DNA of 64,000 nt from Clostridia bacterium (GTDB lineage Bacteria > Bacillota > Clostridia > Christensenellales > Borkfalkiaceae). Where the stretch lies: contig JAFYTO010000011.1 in the NCBI GenBank assembly GCA_017558825.1, positions 62,001-126,000 of the forward strand, written 5' to 3'. The notes beneath the pieces were generated by a model, which was given only the letters and a program-made list of their open reading frames with translations, did not search any database and was not told where the DNA came from. Below are positions 1 through 7,976 of the stretch, in pieces. The translations under genes were made by a program, and so were the position numbers. The stretch's first letter is position 1, and the number at the start of each line of letters is the position of its first letter.

Positions 1-280
1 CGCGCTTATTTCTTATTTAGACCAAAATAAAAAAGCAAAAGTTATAATAACCACGGGATTTTGGCGTCACCCCGGCGACGATGCTTTGCGTGAATATGCA
101 CAAAAAAACTCATTTCCTTGCGTAGTTTTAAATGACCTTGGCGAATTAGACGAAATGAAAGCAATAGGCTTGTTTTCTCACGGCGGAGTTGCAAATCACC
201 CTGGCGATAAAGGTATGAAAGAAATGGCAAATAGAATTGCCGTTCCACTATTACAAATTGTTAAACAATTTAAAAAATAA
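1..280 (+). CDS. SGNH/GDSL-type hydrolase, C-terminal part (5' end outside window)
   Basis: The reading frame is open from the left edge (frame of base 2) to a TAA at 278-280. It encodes about 92 residues that look like the last third of an SGNH/GDSL esterase: a hydrophobic strand (KVIITTGFW), a helix, then the block SHGGVANHPGDKGM followed by an amphipathic C-terminal helix. In this superfamily that block carries the catalytic D-x-x-H pair. The His is present (ANHP), but the position three residues before it is Val rather than Asp, so the acid may come from elsewhere or be lost. A second remnant of the same fold follows directly downstream. The ATG at 86 is internal to the domain and is not taken as the start. 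The substrate cannot be told from this fragment. Confidence 0.7.
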   Translation, partial: ALISYLDQNKKAKVIITTGFWRHPGDDALREYAQKNSFPCVVLNDLGELDEMKAIGLFSHGGVANHPGDKGMKEMANRIAVPLLQIVKQFKK

Positions 281-295
281 GTTAAAAGCGCTTAG

Positions 296-403
296 GAAAA
301 CGCCGACTTTTGCTTTTACGTTAAAGCGGACGGCTTACATCCTAATGATGACGGACATAAGGCAATAGCACAAAAAATACATAAATTCTTACAAAATTTA
401 TAA
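296..403 (+). pseudogene. remnant of a second SGNH hydrolase (C-terminal tail only)
   Basis: Between the first SGNH gene and the terminator, frame 2 encodes about 35 residues ending in a clear SGNH C-terminal block, ADGLHPNDDGHKAIAQKI, then a TAA at 401-403. This one has the canonical D-x-x-H catalytic pair (DGLH). An in-frame TAG at 293-295 blocks it upstream and there is no start codon, so it is a decayed or deletion-derived scrap. Together with the preceding gene it suggests an ancestral tandem pair of hydrolases that lost the intervening DNA. Confidence 0.6.
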
Positions 404-410
404 TAAAAAA

Positions 411-430
411 GCCACCGCAAAAGCGGTGGC
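411..430. terminator. bidirectional intrinsic terminator
   Basis: A perfect 8-bp stem GCCACCGC/GCGGTGGC with an AAAA loop is preceded by an A-run and followed by TTTAATTTT. It can therefore serve the SGNH genes on the plus strand and the converging minus-strand gene that ends at 442. Confidence 0.85.
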
Positions 431-441
431 TTTAATTTTAT

Positions 442-1026
442 TTATTTGTGCAATTCATAGTGAATATAGTTAAGGTCAGAAACAAGGCTAGAGCCAATCT
501 TATCGTAAATACGTTTGAAATCATAAAGAACTGCTTTAGCTTGTTTTAAGTTCTTAACTGTACGGCTAATATAGACGTCAACACAGTTTTTATAAAAATT
601 AAAGCGAACTTGTGGGTAAGTTTGTTTTAAGTGCGTTTGCGTTTTAACATAGTCTTTCATAGGTAAGTTTTCAAAAACAACTTTTGCAGTGGTGTTATAA
701 ACGTAAGGGCCTAAAGCTTCGCGTTCTTTGCCAAAAATTTTTGTTTTATAATAGTATCTATCTCTACTAAAAGTTGCTTCAGCACTAAAAGTGTTTTTAT
801 AAGCCGTTGCAAAAAGGTGCGTTACGGTATAAGTTGCATACCAATTTTCGCCAGAAACACGGCGGTCAATACCGCTTTTTCTATAAGAGCGCGGTGCTTT
901 TGCTAAGTTAAAGCCTGGCAAAACTTGTTTAAACATTGGAATTGCTTTTTTTGGTTTAATGCCAAAAAGACGGCATTTTAAATTTGTGATTTTCATCTTT
1001 AAAAGTTCTTTTATAGATTTGAACAT
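442..1026 (-). CDS. unknown basic protein, 194 aa
   Basis: I do not recognise this family. The product is hydrophilic, rich in Lys, Tyr and Phe, with no signal peptide and no membrane segment. The N-terminal ~25 residues form a basic helix followed by KPKKAIPMFKQVLPGF. The C-terminal half alternates short strands with a helix (TQTHLKQTYPQVRFNFYKN, then a DVYISRTV strand and a final helix), which would fit a small alpha/beta fold. The start is supported by AGGAG (CTCCT at 1035-1039 on the plus strand) and by its own promoter. It is monocistronic, between two minus-strand/plus-strand terminators and the oxidoreductase gene upstream. It is likely a real gene, given its clean signals; its role is unknown. 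Confidence 0.7.
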   Translation of the reverse strand: MFKSIKELLKMKITNLKCRLFGIKPKKAIPMFKQVLPGFNLAKAPRSYRKSGIDRRVSGENWYATYTVTHLFATAYKNTFSAEATFSRDRYYYKTKIFGKEREALGPYVYNTTAKVVFENLPMKDYVKTQTHLKQTYPQVRFNFYKNCVDVYISRTVKNLKQAKAVLYDFKRIYDKIGSSLVSDLNYIHYELHK

Positions 1027-1062
1027 AATAAAAACTCCTATTTTTTGTTTGATAATAAATAG

Positions 1063-1091
1063 ATTATAGCATAATTATAGTTCAATATCAA
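1063..1091 (-). promoter_or_regulatory. sigma-A-type promoter of the 194-aa gene
   Basis: On the minus strand TTGATA (1086-1091) and TATAAT (1063-1068) are separated by 17 bp. An AGGAG ribosome binding site follows at 1035-1039, about 9 nt before the start codon. Confidence 0.65.
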
Positions 1092-1104
1092 TATTTTTGT
1101 AAAA

Positions 1105-2595
1105 TTATTTTGCAAGCGCCTGTCTAAGCGGTTTTTTAATGTTTACGCTGTTTAACTTTTGATATTTTTTAGCTGATTTATACGCAAGCACGCCTTGTTC
1201 TAAAGCTATAGGCAAACCGCCAGGAGCGTTGTTCCATTGCGATGCCGTTATTGCGTTTTTTAGCCCTTTTATTTTTTGGCTAGTTTTATGTGGAAGCTGT
1301 CCTTTTTTTAAAACGTTAGACATATACGCCCCTCCGCTATGCCCTGTGTAGCGGTTATAGGAAGCGGGAGTCCAGCAGTCTAGCAAAGATATTTTGCCTT
1401 GTAATGTAGGAAAGTTTTGTTCAATTGTTTTTATGCAAATTTTTGCAATAGCGCGTTTGCGTTTTATATATTTTTGAATATTAGTTTTGCGTAGCTTAAC
1501 CCACTTTAGCGAACTTTCTTGCGAGCAAATAAACATAGTTTCTATTAAAATTTTGCCGTTTTTTACCGTATTTTTTATATAAGGAAAGTTTTTAACCGTA
1601 AGCGTTTTTCCAATAAATTTAGAGTATGGCGATTTTACTAAAAGCAACGTTTCATCGCAAAAGGGAAGAGATGAACCGTCTATTAAAAGCGCTGTGTGAA
1701 AACTTGAAAAAGTGGTGCCTTTGCTATAAGCGTTAGGAGTGTTTAAATTTAATATTTTTGAGTAAGTAGTGAGTGTGTCAGTACAAAAAATTGCGTAGTC
1801 TAAATTAACGTTTTGTTTGTTTTTAATCATAATGCTTTCTACCTTGCCATTTACTATTTTTGCGCCTGTTACCGCGCTATTAGTGTATATTTTACCGCCT
1901 AAACCCTCAAATTTACGGCGCATATTGTTAGCCATTTCTATAGAACCTCCCTCAGGAATTCCACCGTTTCCACTTGCAAAAATTGCGTAAGAAACAATTA
2001 AAGCAAGGCTAGCAAATTCGCCTTGAATATATCCGCCCATAACTATTTTTAAAAGAGGGTGTTTAAACTTATTTGCTAAATTTTCCGCGCTTAAATTAAG
2101 ATAGCGTGAAAGGTTTAAAAGCGAAAGAAGTTTAGTAAAAAATGGAGTTGACTTATCGTTATTTGCGCCAGCCATATTTAAGAGGTTTATAACGCTATTA
2201 ACGGCAGATATAAAATAATTAATTTCACGCTCGTCTTCACGGCTTATTAAAAGCATTTCAGCTCGTGTTTTTTCAACGTTTTTATATAGGCTTAAAGTTT
2301 GCTCGTTATACTTAGCGGTAAAAAATGCTTCTGCGTAATACACCGCAACTTTGTCAAGCGCGCCAACGTTTTTCCATACTTTATAATGCGGAGATTTAGG
2401 GTTTGTGCCGGTTAGCCAATGTATGCAGTTGTCTATTTCATAACCTTGCCTATGCCAGCCTGTCAAATTTCCGCCAACAACACCGCACTTTTCGTAAAGC
2501 TCAACGTCAAAGCCGTTTTGAAGTAAATATATGCCGGCTGTAAGCCCACTAACGCCACCGCCAATTATGCCTATTTTAAAACAATTTTTTTCCAT
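1105..2595 (-). CDS. phytoene-desaturase-like FAD-dependent oxidoreductase (CrtI/COG1233 type)
   Basis: The 496-residue product begins with a Rossmann FAD-binding motif (GIIGGGVSGLTAG, residues ~9-21) followed by the acidic end of beta-2 (VELYEK) and the VGGNLTGW segment typical of the CrtI/amine-oxidase-like family. The C-terminus has the second conserved FAD contact seen in these enzymes (NNAPGGLPIALEQGVLAYKS). Length matches the family (480-520 aa). Such proteins desaturate or isomerise polyene or other lipid-like substrates. No carotenoid or prenyl-transferase genes lie nearby, so the true substrate is open; a lipid or NAD(P)H-linked saturase function is also possible. It is transcribed away from the HNH gene with only ~78 bp between start codons. 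No convincing promoter was found for it. Confidence 0.75.
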   Translation of the reverse strand: MEKNCFKIGIIGGGVSGLTAGIYLLQNGFDVELYEKCGVVGGNLTGWHRQGYEIDNCIHWLTGTNPKSPHYKVWKNVGALDKVAVYYAEAFFTAKYNEQTLSLYKNVEKTRAEMLLISREDEREINYFISAVNSVINLLNMAGANNDKSTPFFTKLLSLLNLSRYLNLSAENLANKFKHPLLKIVMGGYIQGEFASLALIVSYAIFASGNGGIPEGGSIEMANNMRRKFEGLGGKIYTNSAVTGAKIVNGKVESIMIKNKQNVNLDYAIFCTDTLTTYSKILNLNTPNAYSKGTTFSSFHTALLIDGSSLPFCDETLLLVKSPYSKFIGKTLTVKNFPYIKNTVKNGKILIETMFICSQESSLKWVKLRKTNIQKYIKRKRAIAKICIKTIEQNFPTLQGKISLLDCWTPASYNRYTGHSGGAYMSNVLKKGQLPHKTSQKIKGLKNAITASQWNNAPGGLPIALEQGVLAYKSAKKYQKLNSVNIKKPLRQALAK

Positions 2596-2637
2596 ATAAA
2601 AATTATTGACTATTACAAAAAAAATAAAACGCCAAAT

Positions 2638-2667
2638 TTTGCATTTTTTTGTAAATTGGTGTATAAT
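2638..2667 (+). promoter_or_regulatory. promoter placed to give a leaderless mRNA
   Basis: TTTGCA (2638-2643), an 18-bp spacer and a perfect TATAAT (2662-2667) lie immediately upstream of the HNH gene. The ATG is at 2674, only 6 bases after the -10 box, so transcription should begin at or next to the start codon. No ribosome binding site fits in that space. Confidence 0.55.
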
Positions 2668-2673
2668 AAAACT

Positions 2674-3117
2674 ATGAATAAATTAAAGTTAGACTTTGAA
2701 ATATTGCCGTCTGGCGCGTTTAACAATAATTTGCGCACGGTATTATCTAAAAAAGCGTGGGATTTTATTAGAAAAGATGCATATGCTCGCTTCAGCAATA
2801 AATGCTCAATTTGCGGTGCAAACCCCAAGCGTTTAGAAGCGCACGAAGTTTGGAATTTTGACCTTGAAACTAAAACCCAAACGCTAAATGACGTTATTAG
2901 CGTTTGCCATCTTTGTCACAGCGTAATTCATATTTCACGCACGCAACTTATAGGCGAAGAAGACAAGGCGATTATTCACTTTAAAAAAGTAAACGGCGTT
3001 GATTTTACCGCTTACACCGCCGCTCTTAAAAATGCCAACCTAAAGAATATTGAGCTAGACAGGGTTGATAGCTGGATATTAAATTTAGATTGGCTTAAAC
3101 GCTATATAAACGATTAA
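2674..3117 (+). CDS. HNH-type zinc-finger protein (putative nuclease), 147 aa
   Basis: The product has the layout of HNH/McrA-like treble-clef proteins: CSICG, then LEAHEVW, then CHLCHSVIH. The two CxxC pairs would bind the structural zinc, and the HE.W and C-terminal His supply the nuclease-type His residues. N-terminal (~45 aa) and C-terminal (~50 aa) helical parts are not recognised. The family cuts or nicks DNA in restriction, homing and repair settings, but stand-alone genomic copies are often uncharacterised. I chose the ATG at 2674 rather than the upstream ATG at 2656, because that one precedes and overlaps the promoter -10. A terminator follows directly, so it is a single-gene unit. 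Confidence 0.7.
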   Translation: MNKLKLDFEILPSGAFNNNLRTVLSKKAWDFIRKDAYARFSNKCSICGANPKRLEAHEVWNFDLETKTQTLNDVISVCHLCHSVIHISRTQLIGEEDKAIIHFKKVNGVDFTAYTAALKNANLKNIELDRVDSWILNLDWLKRYIND

Positions 3118-3120
3118 ACT

Positions 3121-3146
3121 TTCCGCTTTTAACAAGCGGAATTTTT
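3121..3146 (+). terminator. intrinsic terminator of the HNH gene
   Basis: An 8-bp stem TTCCGCTT/AAGCGGAA (3121-3128 and 3134-3141) is followed by TTTTTAATTTT. It starts 4 nt after the stop codon. Confidence 0.8.
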
Positions 3147-3196
3147 AATTTTGTAAAATATTTTGTATAATTTGTAATTAAAATTATATAATTATA

Positions 3197-3225
3197 TTGA
3201 CAAATTTAAAAATGAATATTACAAT
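3197..3225 (+). promoter_or_regulatory. sigma-A promoter of the RHH-clpB operon
   Basis: A perfect TTGACA (3197-3202), a 17-bp spacer and TACAAT (3220-3225). AAAGGAG precedes the ATG at 3251. No CIRCE element or CtsR-type heptad repeat is visible here. Confidence 0.75.
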
Positions 3226-3250
3226 ATATATAGAATAAAGGAGTAAAGAA

Positions 3251-3889
3251 ATGTCTAAATCATTATACAGTTTACTTTTGAACGATGAAGTAGTACAAAA
3301 AATAGATAAAATGGCAAGAATAAACGGTATGAGCCGTTCTAATATGATAGAAAAAGTGCTTGCAGATGCGGTTGGTTATGAAACACCGCAAATGCGTGCC
3401 GGCAATATTTTTGAAGAGATTGAAAAATTGCTTGCAACAAGTAACAGTATGCGTTATTTAGCAAACCAATCGCAATATATGGCGTCAATAATAAGTGCGC
3501 TTGATTATAGGTATAACCCTGCAATTAAGTATAGCGTTGAACTTTTTCCGTCATCAAAGCATTTAGGTCAATTAAAAGTTACGTTAAGAACGCAAAATAC
3601 AATTTTAATAGATTTGTTAAGCGACTTTTTTAATATTTATGCATATTTAGAAAAAACGCACTATAATAGCGGAGCAATTCACCTTTACGAAAGCAATAGG
3701 TTTACAAGGCTTTTTGATTTTCCTAAAACGGCAATTACAACTAAACAACTTGCTGAAAAGTTAACTGTTTACGTGAAGCATTTTGATGAACTTTTAAACC
3801 TTTATTTTAATAATTTAGACAATAAAAACTTATTGCCATTAATAGAGCAAAAGTTTATTTTGTTAAAGCAAAACGAAATTGTAATTTAA
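3251..3889 (+). CDS. ribbon-helix-helix (CopG/Arc-type) regulator, 212 aa
   Basis: Residues 3-45 fit a ribbon-helix-helix DNA-binding unit: a short strand (LYSLLLNDEVV), helix A (VQKIDKMARINGM), then S-RSNMIEKVLADAVG as helix B. The remaining ~165 residues form a mostly helical domain with hydrophobic stretches (LIDLLSDFFNIYAYLE) that may bind a ligand or a partner; I do not recognise it. It lies 34 nt upstream of clpB and shares the promoter at 3197, so an autoregulated two-gene unit in which this protein controls ClpB production is the natural reading. RHH proteins usually bind as dimers of dimers to short palindromic or direct repeats. The regulatory link is inference; the operon layout is seen. 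Confidence 0.75.
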   Translation: MSKSLYSLLLNDEVVQKIDKMARINGMSRSNMIEKVLADAVGYETPQMRAGNIFEEIEKLLATSNSMRYLANQSQYMASIISALDYRYNPAIKYSVELFPSSKHLGQLKVTLRTQNTILIDLLSDFFNIYAYLEKTHYNSGAIHLYESNRFTRLFDFPKTAITTKQLAEKLTVYVKHFDELLNLYFNNLDNKNLLPLIEQKFILLKQNEIVI

Positions 3890-3923
3890 GAATTGGCTTT
3901 ATTACCAAAAAAGGAGTGAGAAT

Positions 3924-6512
3924 ATGAATAGTCAAAAACTAACACAAAAATCAATAGAAGCAATAAACGGCGCTAGTTCTATTTCACGCTCTAACCAAAA
4001 CGGGCAAATTAACAGCTTGCATTTGTTAAGCGCACTTTTAAATGATGACGCAGGCGTTATTGTTAGCGTGTTAAAAAACGCGGGTATAGACTATAAAAGC
4101 GTGCAAAAGAAGGCTGATAGCGCTATAAAAGCAATGCCAACCGTTAAAGGTAGTACGGGCGAATATTTATCAAGCGACCTTTCTTCTTGTTTAGAAACCG
4201 CCGAAAAAAAGGCTAGCGAAATGAAAGACGAATTCGTTTCCGTTGAGCATCTTTTTTATGGCTTAATTGAAAACGGCAACGCAGAAACACAAAAGATATT
4301 TAAGGAATTTAATATTGACAAGCAAACTTTTTTAAAGGCGCTTATGGCAGTGCGCGGAAATACGCGCGTTACAAGCGATAATCCTGAGTCAACTTATGAC
4401 GTGTTAAACAAATACGGCCAAGATTTAGTTGAAAGGGCGCGCGCACAAAAAATAGATCCTGTTATTGGGCGTGATGAAGAAATTCGTAGTGTCATACGTA
4501 TACTTTCACGCAAGACAAAAAACAACCCCGTTTTAATTGGCGAGGCTGGCGTTGGCAAAACTGCTATTGCCGAAGGCTTGGCTATTAGAATAATGAAAGG
4601 TGACGTTCCAGAGCAGTTAAAAGAGCGCAAACTATTTTCACTTGATATAGGCGCGTTAATTGCGGGCGCAAAATATCGTGGCGAGTTTGAAGAAAGGCTT
4701 AAGGCGGTGCTTGCTGAAGTTAAAAAGAGCGAGGGCAAAATAATACTCTTTATTGACGAACTTCACACCATTGTAGGTGCGGGAAAAACGGACGGCGCTA
4801 TGGATGCGGGCAATTTACTTAAACCTATGCTTGCGCGTGGCGAGCTTCACTGTATAGGCGCAACCACGCTTGATGAATATAGAAAATATATTGAAAAAGA
4901 TCCTGCATTAGAGAGGCGCTTTCAACCTGTACTAGTAAGCGAGCCAACAGTTTTAGATACTATATCAATACTTCGTGGTTTAAAGGAAAGATACGAAGTC
5001 TATCACGGTGTAAAAATTCAAGACAATGCGCTAGTTAGTGCAGCAACGCTTTCTAATAGATATATTTCGGACAGATTTTTGCCAGACAAGGCCATTGACC
5101 TTGTTGACGAGGCGTGCGCTAATATTAAAACTGAAATGAACTCTATGCCAAGTGAAATGGATGAGGTGGCGCGTAAAATTATTCAACTTGAAATTGAGGA
5201 AACGGCGCTTAAAAAGGAAAGTGATGAACTTTCAAAAACAAGGCTTAAAAAACTTACAGATGAATTAAATGACTTACGTGCAAATTACGCCAATATGAAG
5301 TCTGTTTGGGAAAGCGAAAAGAAAGGCATTAACGCAGTTCAAGATTTGAGAAAGGAAATAGAAGAAGTAAACAATCAAATTGAAAAGGCTGAGCGTGAAT
5401 ACGACCTTAATAAAGCAAGCGAGCTTAAATACGGCAAACTTCCTTCACTTAAAAAGCAGCTTGAAGAAGCCGAAAAAAACAGTGATGCTACGGAAAAAAC
5501 AACGCTTCTTCGCGACAAGGTTACCGCAGATGAAATTGAAAAAATTGTGTCTAGGTGGACGGGTATTCCCGTTTCTAAATTAAAGGCGAGTGAAAGGGAA
5601 AAGCTTATTAATTTAGAAAACGTTTTACACGAGCGTGTAGTTGGGCAAAACGAAGCTGTTTCAAAGGTTGCGGACGCAATACTCCGCTCCCGTGCGGGAA
5701 TTCAAGATCCAAACAGGCCTATTGGCTCGTTTTTATTCCTTGGACCTACTGGCGTAGGCAAAACGGAACTTGCAAAAACGCTTGCATCTACCTTGTTTGA
5801 TGATGAAAAGAATTTAATTAGAATTGATATGACGGAGTATATGGAAAAGTTTAGCGTATCGCGCCTAATAGGTGCTCCTCCAGGCTACGTTGGGTTTGAA
5901 GACGGCGGTCAACTTACTGAGGCGGTTAGAAGAAAACCTTATTCCGTAGTGCTTTTTGATGAGGTTGAAAAAGCGCACCCTGATGTGTTTAACGTTTTAC
6001 TCCAAGTGCTTGATGACGGTAGAATTACTGATAGCCAAGGGCGCACGGTTGACTTTAAAAATACGGTTATCATATTAACTTCTAACATAGGCTCTCCGTA
6101 TATTTTAGACGGTATTAGTGAAGACGGCGAAATAACAAAAGACGCAAGAGAGCAAGTAGAAAGCCTTTTAAAACAAAGTTTTAGACCTGAATTTTTAAAT
6201 AGACTTGATGAAATAGTATTTTATAAGCCGCTTACTAAAGGTGAAGTTTCTAAAATTGTAAACCTTTTAATAGAGTCGCTTAAAAAACGTTTAAAGGAAA
6301 AGGAACTTTATTTAGAAATTACTAAACCTGCCATTGACTTTATTATTGAAAACGGTTATGACGTAACGTACGGCGCGCGCCCACTTAAAAGGTTTATACA
6401 AAGCAAAGTGGAAACAATGGTGGCTAAGTGTATTTTAAAAAGTGAGCTAAAACCAAATGACGTATTAGTTGTAGATGAATTAAACGGCGAACTTAGCATT
6501 TTTGTAAAGTAA
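3924..6512 (+). CDS. clpB: ClpB/Hsp104-type disaggregase ATPase
   Basis: The 862-residue product has the full ClpB order: N-terminal Clp repeat domain (1-145), AAA-1 with Walker A GEAGVGKT (from residue 206) and Walker B LFIDELHT, the long middle coiled coil (~405-525), and AAA-2 with Walker A GPTGVGKT (from residue 607), the pore loop GYVGFEDGG, and a D2-small domain ending GARPLKRFIQ. The intact middle domain and the lack of an IGF loop mark it as ClpB rather than ClpA or ClpC. It extracts polypeptides from aggregates together with the DnaK system. An AAAGGAG site sits correctly before the ATG. It is second in the unit with the RHH regulator. Length is normal for the family. Confidence 0.97.
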   Translation: MNSQKLTQKSIEAINGASSISRSNQNGQINSLHLLSALLNDDAGVIVSVLKNAGIDYKSVQKKADSAIKAMPTVKGSTGEYLSSDLSSCLETAEKKASEMKDEFVSVEHLFYGLIENGNAETQKIFKEFNIDKQTFLKALMAVRGNTRVTSDNPESTYDVLNKYGQDLVERARAQKIDPVIGRDEEIRSVIRILSRKTKNNPVLIGEAGVGKTAIAEGLAIRIMKGDVPEQLKERKLFSLDIGALIAGAKYRGEFEERLKAVLAEVKKSEGKIILFIDELHTIVGAGKTDGAMDAGNLLKPMLARGELHCIGATTLDEYRKYIEKDPALERRFQPVLVSEPTVLDTISILRGLKERYEVYHGVKIQDNALVSAATLSNRYISDRFLPDKAIDLVDEACANIKTEMNSMPSEMDEVARKIIQLEIEETALKKESDELSKTRLKKLTDELNDLRANYANMKSVWESEKKGINAVQDLRKEIEEVNNQIEKAEREYDLNKASELKYGKLPSLKKQLEEAEKNSDATEKTTLLRDKVTADEIEKIVSRWTGIPVSKLKASEREKLINLENVLHERVVGQNEAVSKVADAILRSRAGIQDPNRPIGSFLFLGPTGVGKTELAKTLASTLFDDEKNLIRIDMTEYMEKFSVSRLIGAPPGYVGFEDGGQLTEAVRRKPYSVVLFDEVEKAHPDVFNVLLQVLDDGRITDSQGRTVDFKNTVIILTSNIGSPYILDGISEDGEITKDAREQVESLLKQSFRPEFLNRLDEIVFYKPLTKGEVSKIVNLLIESLKKRLKEKELYLEITKPAIDFIIENGYDVTYGARPLKRFIQSKVETMVAKCILKSELKPNDVLVVDELNGELSIFVK

Positions 6513-6536
6513 ATTAATATTTTTACAAACAAAAAA

Positions 6537-6562
6537 ATCCACGGATTTACCGTGGATTTTTT
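6537..6562. terminator. bidirectional terminator between clpB and nfnB
   Basis: An 8-bp stem ATCCACGG/CCGTGGAT (6537-6544, 6550-6557) with an ATTTA loop, flanked by an A-run on the left and a T-run on the right. It separates two converging genes. Confidence 0.85.
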
Positions 6563-6572
6563 CTATATATAA

Positions 6573-7976
6573 TTATTTATTTAAATATTCATCAATTGCT
6601 TTAGCGGCAGTTTTGCCTGCGCCCATTGCCGAAATTACGGTAGATGCACCAGTAACGGCATCGCCACCAGCGTAAACGCCGTCAAGAGAAGTTTTGCCTT
6701 CTTCCGTAACAATAATACCACCGCGCTTGTTTACTTCTAAACCGCTTGTTGTATCTTTAATAAGTGGGTTAGGGCTTGTGCCAATTGACATAATAACAAC
6801 GTCAACCGGAATTTCAAACTCGCTGTTTTCAACGGCGATAGGTCTTCTTCTACCTTCGCTATCAGGTTCGCCAAGTTCCATTTTAATACAAATAATACTT
6901 TTAACAAAACCGTTCATTGGGTCGCGTGGGTCTTCTTTGTTAAGGTGAGCAGTAATTTCAACAGGGTTTGTTAAAACGTTAAATTCAATACCTTCTTCAA
7001 TAGCGTTTTCAATTTCTTCGTGCCTTGCAGGAAGTTCGTTCATAGAACGCCTATAAATAACTTTAACGTTATCTGCGCCAAGCCTTAATGCAGTACGTGC
7101 CGCGTCCATAGCAACGTTGCCACCGCCAACAACGGCAACAGTTTTACCTTTCATAATAGGGGTTGCGCTATTTTTATAAGCTTTCATTAAGTTGCTACGC
7201 GTTAAAAATTCATTAGCGGAATATACGCCTTTATACGCTTCGCCAGGAATATTCATAAAGTTAGGAAGGCCCGCGCCAGAACCAATAAATATAGCCTTAT
7301 AGCCCATATCAAAAAGGTCTTCTACGTTTAAAGTTTTACCAATAACAACGTTGCACTCAAACTTAACGCCGTAACTTTCAAGTTTTTTAACTTCGCTTTT
7401 AACAATCGCTTTTGGAAGCCTAAATTCAGGAATACCGTAAACTAAAACGCCACCTTCGGTATGTAACGCTTCAAAAACAGTAACGTCATAGCCAAGTTTA
7501 CTTAAATCACCCGCGCAAGTAAGGCCTGCTGGGCCAGAGCCTACAACCGCAACCTTAATTCCGTTTTTTTCTTTAAGTTCAACGCTCATTTCCGTAGCAT
7601 TGTCTGCAACGAATCTTTCAAGCCTACCTATGCCAACTGCTTCGCCCTTAATAGCGCGAACGCACTTTGCTTCGCATTGGCTTTCTTGTGGGCAAACTCT
7701 ACCGCAAATTGAAGGAAGGTTTGAAGTTTTTGCAATAACGCTATAAGCGCCGTTAATATTATCGTTTTTAATTTCCTTAATAAAACCAGGAATATCAATT
7801 TTAACAGGACAGCCGTTTACGCAAGCAGGGTTTTTACATTCTAAACACCTATTTGCCTCTTCTTTTGCCATTTCGTAAGTGTAGCCAAGTGCAACTTCTT
7901 CAAAGTTTTTACCGCGTGCGATAGGGTCTTGCATTGGCATATCTACTTTGTTTAAACTCATATTAAATTTAGCCAT
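6573..7976 (-). CDS. nfnB: NfnB, large subunit of NADH-dependent ferredoxin:NADP+ oxidoreductase
   Basis: The 467-residue protein resembles the small subunit of glutamate synthase, but its gene is paired with nfnA and lacks a gltB neighbour, so it is called NfnB. Near the N-terminus are two sets of cysteines for [4Fe-4S] clusters: CLECKNPACVNGCP (C-x2-C-x4-C-x3-C) and CGRVCPQESQCEAKC. Two Rossmann motifs follow, VAVVGSGPAGL for FAD and VAVVGGGNVAMDAART for NAD(P)H, and the C-terminal GVYAGGDAVTGA motif closes the flavin site. Together with NfnA it couples ferredoxin oxidation and NADH oxidation to reduction of two NADP+ by flavin-based bifurcation in the cytoplasm. Its start overlaps the nfnA stop by 8 nt, implying translational coupling. 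Confidence 0.9.
   Translation of the reverse strand: MAKFNMSLNKVDMPMQDPIARGKNFEEVALGYTYEMAKEEANRCLECKNPACVNGCPVKIDIPGFIKEIKNDNINGAYSVIAKTSNLPSICGRVCPQESQCEAKCVRAIKGEAVGIGRLERFVADNATEMSVELKEKNGIKVAVVGSGPAGLTCAGDLSKLGYDVTVFEALHTEGGVLVYGIPEFRLPKAIVKSEVKKLESYGVKFECNVVIGKTLNVEDLFDMGYKAIFIGSGAGLPNFMNIPGEAYKGVYSANEFLTRSNLMKAYKNSATPIMKGKTVAVVGGGNVAMDAARTALRLGADNVKVIYRRSMNELPARHEEIENAIEEGIEFNVLTNPVEITAHLNKEDPRDPMNGFVKSIICIKMELGEPDSEGRRRPIAVENSEFEIPVDVVIMSIGTSPNPLIKDTTSGLEVNKRGGIIVTEEGKTSLDGVYAGGDAVTGASTVISAMGAGKTAAKAIDEYLNK

Noticed and set aside
2613-2828. Minus-strand ORF of 71 codons overlapping the HNH gene
   Set aside because: It is antisense to the HNH coding region with its CxxC motifs and has no translation signal.
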